From positions 1 to 7,430 of the forward strand of contig CALALQ010000379.1 of assembly GCA_937925595.1 (NCBI GenBank): a DNA stretch of 7,430 nucleotides, in the 5' to 3' direction. The stretch is from an uncultured Demequina sp. (GTDB lineage: Bacteria > Actinomycetota > Actinomycetes > Actinomycetales > Demequinaceae). The position numbers and the translations under genes are program-made. Below, one piece after another: positions 1-5,553 of the stretch (position 1 is the stretch's first letter; each line of letters starts with the position of its first letter). The notes under the pieces were generated by a model. It had not been told where the DNA came from. It did not search any database and worked only from the letters and a program-made list of their open reading frames with translations.

Positions 1-3000
1 CCCAACAGCAGATCGATACCGGGTCCGGAGCTGATCGCATCGTTGCCCTGGCCACCCTTGATGTTGTCATCGCCGAACGAGTCGGTGATGATGTCATCTC
101 CGTGGCCGCCGACGAGCGCGTCGTTGCCGGCGCCGCCCTCGATGACGTCGTTGCCGCCGTAGCCCCAGATCGCGTCGTCGCCCTCGTCACCGCGCATGCG
201 ATCCGCATTCTCGGTGCCGTGGAGTTCGACGTGCTCGTCGCCGTCCCAGCGCCAGGTGCCGTTCGGCTCCTGGATGAGCCCCGCGGGGAGCGGGTTCGGC
301 AGGTTGTCGAGATCGAGGATCGGGTCGTGCAACGCGAAGACGTCGGCCGGAAGGTTCGACGCGTCCGTGTTGCGCTGGATGATGTCGGCGAACGTGTTGC
401 CCTCGAGTGCGGCGAACAACTGCTGTCCCTGGTTGCGGAACAGGTAGTAGAACCGGTCACCGAACTGGAGGTTCTCCAGCTGGATCTCGAACACGTAGTT
501 GAACGTCGAGCCGAGCATGCCGCCGAACGGGTTGAGCCGCTCCGCGAGACCGCCGATCCAGAAGTCGACCTCATCGAGGCCCGTGGTCGTCACACCCTCG
601 GGTGTGTTCGCCCACTCGCCGGTGCTCCACAGGAAGTCCACGCGGTCCTCCGGCGGGTCGAGCGCCTCGGGAGTAAACGCGGCGAGCTGGTCGTGCACGA
701 TCTGCGGCACGGCCGCGTAGCCACCGAGGACGTGGATCCTCGAGGGCGCGAGACGTGCGATCTCGTCGAGCACGGCCTGCGACGCCCCGCCCGGGTTCAC
801 CAGCAGCAGCGGCGCCCCGTCGAGCCCGGCAGCCACTCCGCCGGCGAGCGCGTCGGCGAAGTTGTAGCCGGTCGCGATGTACACCTCGTCGGCACCGTCC
901 GGGAAGAACCGCTTGCTGACGCTCACGGACGTCTCGATCCGGTCTTCGCCGGAGACCCGGGAGACCGACGGGGAGTAGTTCGACAGCGCCGTGGCGACCG
1001 CCGGACCCACCGAGACGTTCCCGCCGAGGATCACGATCTCATCGGGGTCGAGCCGACGAAGCTCCGCGGCGGTCGCGCCGGGGATCGTGGTCGAGGACAC
1101 CAGCAGCACCGGAGACCCGTCGCGCGCCGCGACCGCGGAGCCCGAGAGTGCGTCGGGGAAGTTCATCCCGTTGGCGATGAACACGCGGTCCACACCCGGC
1201 GCGGCGAACTCACGGCTGATCAGCGCGGCGGTCTCGAACCGGTCGGCGCCGCCGATCCGGTCCACGGTCCCGCTCGTGGCGTACGCCTGGAGCCGTGCGG
1301 CCTGCGTGGCGCTGACCGCGTTCTCGCCACCGAGGATGACGATCCGCTCGGGCTTGAGCCGCGCGAGCTCGACCGCGGTCGCGCTCGGGATCTCCGCGCC
1401 GAGGTGGCTCGCCGTCAGCAGGATGGGTCCGCCCTGCGTCGCGGCTGCCGCTCCGCCCGCGAGGGCGTCGGGGAAGTTCATCCCGTTGGTGAGGTACGCG
1501 ACCGGCACACCCGGGTTCGGGAATGCCCGCTGCGACACCTTCGCCGCGGTCTCGAACCGGTCGGCGCCGGCGTACTGCAGGATGAACTCCTCGCCGAGCG
1601 GCGCGCCGTTCACGAGCAGTGCCGCGGCTTCACGCTTGGCCTCGTAGGTCGTCGCATCAAGGATCGTCGGGTGCGTGCCGTAGGCCGCCACGAAGTTCAC
1701 GAGCGACGCGTTCGAACCGCCACGGCCGAAGTTGTTGCCGTTCTTGATGCCCTGACCGAAGTCGAACCAGCTGGTGTACGGACGCAGGCTCGGCTCGTTG
1801 CTCGCCGCATAGAACGAGCGGCGGGCCGACTGCAGCGACGGGATACCGACGTCGCGACCACGCATCAGGTTGATTGCGGCCAGGTCGTTCGGGATGCCGA
1901 GCAGCTGGTTGCGCAGCGTGTCGACGATGTGCTCGTCGATCTGGCTGCCGACCTCCGCCGTCATGCCGTTGATCAACGAGCCGGCGGCCTCCTCGGGGTC
2001 GAGGCTCCCCGACCCGGTGTACTCATCCGGGTTCAGGAAGCCGTCGAACAGCGAGATCGGTTCGAGGCTCTGATCGCCGCCCTCGACCGGCGCACGGCCG
2101 ATCGTGTCGGTCATCATCGAGTGTCCGAACCGATACACCACGTGGGCGAACTCCGCGAAGATCGCGGGATCGACCCCGGGGTTGTAGCTGTTCTCGTTGA
2201 AGACGACCGCGTCGATGCCCGGAGCCACCTTGCGCGCGAACTCCTCGAACACGAGGTGCTGGTACTGCATCTCGGTCGCGAACTTCGCGGCGAGGAAGAG
2301 CCGCTCCTCGTACGACCAGTCGTCGGCCTCGGGCTGCGGGAGCTCCTCGCCGGCCTTGGCCGACGGGAACGAGTGCTCCAGTCCGCGGAACGCCTTGGCG
2401 AACTCTTCGAGGTTGCCGCTCTCGAGCTCGGGGCGCTCGCCGTTCAACACCGCCTCGATCTGCCCGACCATGCGGTTGTGCTCCGCGTGGAACACGGCGT
2501 GGATCGCGGTGAGTCCGATGTTCTCGTTGACGCGGCCGTCACCGGCGACGAAGTGCTCGCCGAGCGCCACGTTGTCGTAGCCGGCGAGCACCGGCTGGCC
2601 GTCCTCACCGAGGACCTGCTGGCCGTTCTCGTCGTACCGCGGAAGCAGCTCCCCGTTCTGGCCGGTGACCGGCTTCGAACCGTGCGCGATGTCCTCGAGG
2701 AAGGCATGGCCGGTGCCGAGCGCGTTCTCGGTCGAGATGGGGTTGGCGGTGTCGCCCTCGATGTAGGCGACGCCGAATTCGGCGCTCTCGTCGGCGACCA
2801 CGAGCTGCGGAAGCTTCCGCTCGGGCCCGGGGAGGAAGTGACCGTACTGGTCGGTGAGCAGCAGCGGCACATCGAGCACGTCGGCGTCGGTGAGGTCGAT
2901 GCCGAGCACCGTGCGCGCCTGGTGCTTCACGTCGTTCCAGGTCGCAAGACCGCCGTTCTCGCCCTCGAGCAGCAGCCCGGTGACGGTCGCGTTCGGGAAG

Positions 3001-3983
3001 TACTCCCGGAGGAACACCTGGTGGGACGGGTGCGACGAGTAGGTCTGGTTCTGGTCGATGAAGGGCGTCGTGAGGTTCTCGTGGTCCTCGGTGGTCCGGT
3101 TGCCCGCCTCGTCCGGCATGCGGGTCGCCCGGGTGAGCGTGAGGAAGTTGGTCCGAGAGCCCTCGACGTACAGCGGGTCGTCGGGCTGCAGCGGCACGAA
3201 GATCGAACCGTTGCCGCCCTTGCGCACGAGGTCGAGGCCGTGGTCGAAGAACTGGCCGAAGAAGCCCAGGAACGTGTTGAACGGGGCCGAGAGTTCCTCG
3301 TCGGGCGCGGTGTTCGGCGTCACCACGAGGTCGGTGTTCCCGATTCGCGTGGCGGTGCCCGCCTCGACCTGGTTCACGATCGCGGGGTTGTTCATCGTCT
3401 GGTCGACGATGAGGTTGGAGATCGTGCGCGGGTCGGAGTCGTAGACGATGCCGTCGGTCTGTGCGTAGCAGGTGAGCCCCTCGTCACATGCCTCGACCAC
3501 GTCGGGCGCGTTCCCAGGAGGGCCCGTCGGGGGCACCGTGCCCGGGTATGCCGGGTTCGGGTCCGCCTGGCGCCACTCGGGGTCGAGCATGCGCGGGAAG
3601 GCTCGGTTCGACGACCCGAAGTCGGCCTGACCGGCCAGCAGGTTGTTCTCGCTGCCGTCGACGGTGCGGACACCGAGCGTGCGTGCGTCACCGTTGACGC
3701 ACTTCCCGCTGTCGTCGTCGTCGTTCGCACACCGCAGCGGGTTGCCCGCCGCGTGCGACTCCGAGATCTGGATCTGCCGGAGGATGAACTCCAGGTCGTT
3801 CTGCGTGAGCACGAAGGAGGGATCTTCATCGGTCGCCGCGTTCGCGGCCGTGACCGGCTGCAGCGCGAGCATGGTCACGACGAGCATGACCGCGGTGGTG
3901 AGGGCGAGGAGCAGGCGCGCGAGGCGCCTCGGTTCTGAGTGTTCGAACGACGCGCGGGCGCGCGTCGGCGCAGTGGGATTCAT
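1..3983 (-). CDS. Secreted animal-type haem peroxidase with inserted CWB2 repeats and C-terminal RTX repeats (3' end beyond window)
   Basis: Predicted extracellular haem peroxidase of the peroxidase-cyclooxygenase superfamily; 1327 codons are visible and no stop is reached. A basic n-region (RRLAR, 19-23), a hydrophobic core to about 41 and an ANA-A cleavage site near 49 form a Sec signal peptide. Mature-protein Cys occur only as close pairs, C85/C95 and C166/C172, likely disulfides. Haem-site residues by motif: Q244, D247 and distal H248 (GQFFDHG); calcium loop T306-x-F308-x-D310-x-N312; R484 and E487 (GDGRVNEN); proximal H621 (RFGHSMM); its partner N705 before MRGRDVG. D247 and E487 match the residues that ester-link haem in mammalian peroxidases. 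Three CWB2 repeats occupy about 800-1103, then peroxidase sequence resumes (DFWIGGLAE near 1142, GDRFYYL at 1175) to about 1216. RTX nonapeptides start at 1265. The start is fixed by GGAGG 7 nt upstream. The natural electron donor is unknown; Mn(II), halide or phenolic oxidation are possibilities from related enzymes. Confidence 0.96.
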   Translation of the reverse strand, partial: MNPTAPTRARASFEHSEPRRLARLLLALTTAVMLVVTMLALQPVTAANAATDEDPSFVLTQNDLEFILRQIQISESHAAGNPLRCANDDDDSGKCVNGDARTLGVRTVDGSENNLLAGQADFGSSNRAFPRMLDPEWRQADPNPAYPGTVPPTGPPGNAPDVVEACDEGLTCYAQTDGIVYDSDPRTISNLIVDQTMNNPAIVNQVEAGTATRIGNTDLVVTPNTAPDEELSAPFNTFLGFFGQFFDHGLDLVRKGGNGSIFVPLQPDDPLYVEGSRTNFLTLTRATRMPDEAGNRTTEDHENLTTPFIDQNQTYSSHPSHQVFLREYFPNATVTGLLLEGENGGLATWNDVKHQARTVLGIDLTDADVLDVPLLLTDQYGHFLPGPERKLPQLVVADESAEFGVAYIEGDTANPISTENALGTGHAFLEDIAHGSKPVTGQNGELLPRYDENGQQVLGEDGQPVLAGYDNVALGEHFVAGDGRVNENIGLTAIHAVFHAEHNRMVGQIEAVLNGERPELESGNLEEFAKAFRGLEHSFPSAKAGEELPQPEADDWSYEERLFLAAKFATEMQYQHLVFEEFARKVAPGIDAVVFNENSYNPGVDPAIFAEFAHVVYRFGHSMMTDTIGRAPVEGGDQSLEPISLFDGFLNPDEYTGSGSLDPEEAAGSLINGMTAEVGSQIDEHIVDTLRNQLLGIPNDLAAINLMRGRDVGIPSLQSARRSFYAASNEPSLRPYTSWFDFGQGIKNGNNFGRGGSNASLVNFVAAYGTHPTILDATTYEAKREAAALLVNGAPLGEEFILQYAGADRFETAAKVSQRAFPNPGVPVAYLTNGMNFPDALAGGAAAATQGGPILLTASHLGAEIPSATAVELARLKPERIVILGGENAVSATQAARLQAYATSGTVDRIGGADRFETAALISREFAAPGVDRVFIANGMNFPDALSGSAVAARDGSPVLLVSSTTIPGATAAELRRLDPDEIVILGGNVSVGPAVATALSNYSPSVSRVSGEDRIETSVSVSKRFFPDGADEVYIATGYNFADALAGGVAAGLDGAPLLLVNPGGASQAVLDEIARLAPSRIHVLGGYAAVPQIVHDQLAAFTPEALDPPEDRVDFLWSTGEWANTPEGVTTTGLDEVDFWIGGLAERLNPFGGMLGSTFNYVFEIQLENLQFGDRFYYLFRNQGQQLFAALEGNTFADIIQRNTDASNLPADVFALHDPILDLDNLPNPLPAGLIQEPNGTWRWDGDEHVELHGTENADRMRGDEGDDAIWGYGGNDVIEGGAGNDALVGGHGDDIITDSFGDDNIKGGQGNDAISSGPGIDLLL
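3..191 (-). repeat. RTX-type calcium-binding nonapeptide repeats (continuing past the window edge)
   Basis: Residues 1265-1327 of the peroxidase divide exactly into seven nonapeptides near the GGxGxDxUx consensus, for example GYGGNDVIE, GGAGNDALV, GGHGDDIIT and GGQGNDAIS. The fifth (DSFGDDNIK) and seventh (SGPGIDLLL) are degenerate. Such repeats bind Ca2+ in a parallel beta-roll that folds outside the cell, where calcium is high. In Gram-negative bacteria they usually mark type I secretion. Here the protein has an N-terminal Sec signal instead, so the repeats more likely serve folding or stability. The number of further repeats is unknown. Confidence 0.93.
669..1586 (-). repeat. Three tandem cell-wall-binding type 2 (CWB2) repeats inside the peroxidase gene
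   Basis: Residues about 800-1103 of the peroxidase contain three CWB2-type units of about 100 residues. Each opens with a G-x-DR-x-ET motif: D808 and D914 in GADRFETA, D1014 in GEDRIETS. Each continues with a (T/A)(N/T)G-x-NF-x-DAL segment, then a hydrophobic P(I/V/L)LL strand, and ends with a (I/V)xxLGG motif (VILGG, VILGG, HVLGG). Spacing of the opening motif is 106 and 100 residues. Known CWB2 modules come in threes and bind anionic cell-wall polymers, so this is a complete module and implies wall anchoring. Repeats 1 and 2 share two identical DNA stretches, 1150-1174 with 1465-1489 and 1228-1251 with 1546-1569. Confidence 0.93.
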
Positions 3984-3990
3984 TGCCGTG

Positions 3991-3995
3991 CCTCC
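3991..3995 (-). promoter_or_regulatory. Shine-Dalgarno of the peroxidase gene
   Basis: The minus strand reads GGAGG, with 7 nt between it and the ATG at 3983. This fixes the start of the peroxidase gene and shows leadered translation, unlike hisN and the aldo-keto reductase in this window. Confidence 0.85.
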
Positions 3996-4000
3996 AGGTT

Positions 4001-4074
4001 CGGCGGGTACCGAAATAGAGCGAGGCGACGGAGGCACGACGGGTATCGCGCTCCGATGAGGATTCGTCGGGTAT
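4001..4074 (-). promoter_or_regulatory. Three direct repeats (CGNCGGGTAY on + strand) in the peroxidase leader; possible operator
   Basis: The 10-mers CGGCGGGTAC (4001-4010), CGACGGGTAT (4037-4046) and CGTCGGGTAT (4065-4074) lie in the same orientation, with starts 36 and 28 nt apart. On the coding strand of the peroxidase they read RTACCCGNCG. All lie between the less GC-rich upstream patch and the Shine-Dalgarno, as expected for a transcriptional regulator site or a 5'UTR element. The short motif is GC-rich and some copies could arise by chance. No convincing -35/-10 pair was found; TGTAAT on the minus strand (4078-4073) is the best -10-like hexamer. Confidence 0.35.
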
Positions 4075-4140
4075 TACATCCCCATCGAGCACAGTTTTGG
4101 ACGCGAAAAAGCTGACGGTCAATCAAACATGAGTGAATTA

Positions 4141-4162
4141 CCCTCGTTTTGGGGGACGAGGG
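4141..4162. terminator. 7-bp hairpin downstream of the small secreted gene; possible terminator
   Basis: CCCTCGT (4141-4147) pairs perfectly with ACGAGGG (4156-4162) around an 8-nt loop. It lies about 31 nt past the stop of the small secreted gene and upstream of the peroxidase leader, so it could end the small transcript and separate it from the peroxidase. There is no T-tract on the minus-strand exit side, so an intrinsic terminator is only possible. It could instead be a protein-binding site. Confidence 0.35.
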
Positions 4163-4175
4163 ACCCCGATTCGGA

Positions 4176-4191
4176 CGTCTCGGCCGAGACG
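4176..4191. repeat. 16-bp perfect palindrome just after the small gene's stop
   Basis: CGTCTCGGCCGAGACG is a perfect 16-bp inverted repeat, 2 nt beyond the TGA (4196-4194) of the small secreted gene. As RNA it would fold as a 6-bp stem with a GGCC tetraloop. Together with the hairpin at 4141-4162 it may form a tandem terminator. A dimeric regulator could also bind a site of this symmetry. Confidence 0.4.
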
Positions 4192-4193
4192 GA

Positions 4194-4556
4194 TCAGAGC
4201 GCCGGAGGCCCGCGCGGGTCGGTACCGAGCAGCGAGCGGATGCCTCGACGGCCGGCCTCCGACCGGCTCGCGGCGCGCCCGAGCGCTAGCCCGAGGAGGG
4301 TCGAGCGGGTCGCCACAGCGTCGTCGCCGTCGTCCGTCTCGGTCGGTGCGTCGGCACCGCCACGCGGGTCGGAATCACCGGACTCGGGCGCGATATCGCC
4401 CGCGATCCACGACTGCCCATCGGGCGAAAGGGCCTCGACCGGCGCCGTGGGCGCGAGCGCGAGCGCCGTTGAGAGCAGCGCGACGAGCGTCGCCGTCGCG
4501 AACATGACGGCAGCGCGCGCGGCGGCGCGCAACACTCGCGTCGGGCTGCTCCTCAT
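4194..4556 (-). CDS. Small predicted secreted protein of unknown function (120 aa)
   Basis: I do not recognise a family. The protein begins with a clear Sec signal: a basic n-region (R2, R7, R10, R14), a hydrophobic core about 15-35 and a plausible V-E-A cleavage site near residue 42. The exported part, about 78 residues, starts with an SPDGQSWIAGD segment. An acidic, Gly/Asp-rich linker follows (about 53-75), then an Arg-rich tail. There are no Cys and no second hydrophobic segment. The ATG at 4556 is chosen because GAGAGG lies 8 nt upstream and the signal peptide begins there; an in-frame upstream extension would run into hisN. Third codon positions are mostly G/C. It is divergent from hisN and lies on the peroxidase strand, with 210 bp between, so shared export does not prove shared function. 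An opposite-strand frame covers the same bases but lacks protein-like features. Confidence 0.65.
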   Translation of the reverse strand: MRSSPTRVLRAAARAAVMFATATLVALLSTALALAPTAPVEALSPDGQSWIAGDIAPESGDSDPRGGADAPTETDDGDDAVATRSTLLGLALGRAASRSEAGRRGIRSLLGTDPRGPPAL

Positions 4557-4564
4557 CGCTGAGG

Positions 4565-4570
4565 CCTCTC
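4565..4570 (-). promoter_or_regulatory. Shine-Dalgarno of the small secreted gene
   Basis: GAGAGG on the minus strand, 8 nt before the ATG at 4556, supports this start over upstream in-frame starts. Confidence 0.55.
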
Positions 4571-4608
4571 TCGGCCGGTCTGCCGTCGGGTGTCGGTGGG
4601 TGACGCTC

Positions 4609-4614
4609 ACCGTA
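4609..4614 (-). promoter_or_regulatory. Possible -10 box of the small secreted gene
   Basis: TACGGT on the minus strand fits the actinobacterial TANNNT pattern and would give a leader of roughly 45-50 nt. It overlaps a 5-3-5 inverted repeat (GGTGA-CGC-TCACC on the + strand, 4599-4611). No -35 box is evident, so this is weak. Confidence 0.2.
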
Positions 4615-4652
4615 CACTGCACAGGCCCAGACGCACCAGTGCCCCCGTTGAC

Positions 4653-4658
4653 TAGGGT
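4653..4658 (+). promoter_or_regulatory. Candidate -10 box for leaderless hisN transcription
   Basis: TAGGGT fits TANNNT. Eight bases separate it from the GTG at 4667, so transcription would start at or within a base or two of that codon. There is no Shine-Dalgarno in front of any candidate start (TTG 4658, GTG 4661, GTG 4667), which supports leaderless translation from GTG 4667. Confidence 0.45.
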
Positions 4659-4666
4659 TGGTGCAC

Positions 4667-5458
4667 GTGACCGCTCTCTCCGATGACCTCGCGCTCGCCC
4701 TCGACCTCGCCGACCGCTCCGATGCACTGTCGCTCTCGCGCTTCCGCGCCACGGATCTCGAGGTCTCGACGAAGCCCGACCGCACGCCCGTCACCGAGGC
4801 CGATCTCGCCGTCGAGGGCGAGATCTGGAAGACGCTCCAGCAGCTCCGCCCCGACGACAGCGTGCTCGGCGAGGAATTCGGCACCGCCGGCTCCTCCAAC
4901 CGTCGGTGGATCGTCGACCCGATCGACGGCACCGCGAACTTCCTCCGCGGCGTCCCGGTGTGGGGCACGCTCATCGCCCTCGCCGTGGACGGCGTGCCGG
5001 TTCTCGGCGTCGCTTCCGCGCCGGCGATGGGCCGCCGCTGGTGGGCCGAGCGCGGCCGGGGCGCATGGACGACGGATGCTCCGGGCGCGACGCCGCGCCG
5101 CATCGGAGTCTCGGGCGTGACCAGCCTCGCCGACGCCTCTCTGAGCTTCCAGAGCCTCGCGCAGTGGCGCGACGCCGGCGCGCTCGACGGTCTCCTCACG
5201 CTCGCGCAGCAGGTCTGGCGGGACCGCGCCTATGGCGACCTGTGGTCGTACACCCTGCTCGCCGAGGGACTCGTCGACATCGTGGGTGAGTTCGATGTGA
5301 AGACGTACGACCTCTCCGCGCTCATCCCGATCGTGGAGGAGGCGGGCGGGCGCTTCACCTCGATCGATGGTGAACCCGGCGCCCACCACGGCAGCTCGCT
5401 CGCGACCAACGGGCACCTGCACGACGCCGTCCTCGCCGTGCTGCACGAACCGCGCTGA
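4667..5458 (+). CDS. hisN: Histidinol-phosphatase, inositol-monophosphatase family (HisN)
   Basis: Hydrolyses L-histidinol phosphate to L-histidinol, the penultimate stage of histidine synthesis, as a cytoplasmic Mg2+-dependent enzyme. From GTG 4667 the protein has 263 residues, the usual size. It shows the full metal-site signature of the inositol-monophosphatase fold: G68-E69-E70-F71-G72, then D84-P-I-D87-G-T followed by ANFLRGVPVWGT, and D215 in the C-terminal KTYDLSALIPIVEEAGG segment. The ANFLRG-x-PVWGT stretch after DPIDGT resembles actinobacterial HisN rather than SuhB or CysQ, though another inositol-monophosphatase-like phosphatase cannot be excluded. TTG 4658 and GTG 4661 are alternative starts adding two or three residues. 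No other his gene is visible. It stands alone, divergent from the small secreted gene and convergent with the aldo-keto reductase. Confidence 0.88.
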   Translation: MTALSDDLALALDLADRSDALSLSRFRATDLEVSTKPDRTPVTEADLAVEGEIWKTLQQLRPDDSVLGEEFGTAGSSNRRWIVDPIDGTANFLRGVPVWGTLIALAVDGVPVLGVASAPAMGRRWWAERGRGAWTTDAPGATPRRIGVSGVTSLADASLSFQSLAQWRDAGALDGLLTLAQQVWRDRAYGDLWSYTLLAEGLVDIVGEFDVKTYDLSALIPIVEEAGGRFTSIDGEPGAHHGSSLATNGHLHDAVLAVLHEPR

Positions 5459-5465
5459 GGCGCGA

Positions 5466-5486
5466 GTGCGCCGCGCCACGGCGCAC
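5466..5486 (+). terminator. GC-rich hairpin after hisN
   Basis: GTGCGCC (5466-5472) pairs with GGCGCAC (5480-5486) around a 7-nt loop, starting 8 nt after the hisN stop. There is no U-tract, as is common for actinobacterial terminators. The symmetry would also allow action on transcripts from the minus strand. Confidence 0.5.
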
Positions 5487-5493
5487 CCCCCGC

Positions 5494-5520
5494 CGTGTCG
5501 CGCGAGCACCGCGCGACGCG
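5494..5520. terminator. Long GC-rich hairpin in the convergent spacer
   Basis: GTCGCGCG (5497-5504) pairs perfectly with CGCGCGAC (5510-5517) around AGCAC. One T-G wobble and two G/C pairs extend the stem to 11 bp (5494-5520). It lies 34 nt beyond the stop of the aldo-keto reductase and 36 nt beyond hisN, so it is well placed as a bidirectional terminator for both genes. No T-tract is present. Confidence 0.5.
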
Positions 5521-5553
5521 ACGCGGAACCCGCACCAGGCCCCGCGCCGCGTG

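Noticed and set aside
3711..3724. GTC trinucleotide run as a possible slippery microsatellite
   Set aside because: It encodes a four-Asp stretch between C85 and C95 of the peroxidase; it is short and needs no explanation beyond an acidic loop.
102..3938. A 1278-codon open frame on the plus strand opposite the peroxidase gene
   Set aside because: Its codons are exactly in register with the minus-strand peroxidase codons, so it stays open simply because that gene uses no TTA, CTA or TCA codons there; it ends exactly at the peroxidase TCA codon at 3938-3936. The predicted product is a Val/Arg/Glu-rich string without a recognisable domain, while the minus strand has clear motifs throughout.
4117..4122. 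TTGACC on the minus strand as a -35 box for the peroxidase
   Set aside because: No -10-like hexamer lies 16-18 nt downstream; the bases there are CAAAAC or close variants.
4129..4686. A 185-codon plus-strand open frame over the small secreted gene
   Set aside because: Ser/Ala/Arg-rich with no signal peptide, domain or Shine-Dalgarno, and it runs into the start of hisN. The opposite strand has a clean signal peptide and Shine-Dalgarno.
4375..5509. Long minus-strand open frames overlapping hisN
   Set aside because: hisN carries intact catalytic motifs on the plus strand; the overlapping frames are low-complexity Arg/Ala-rich shadows.
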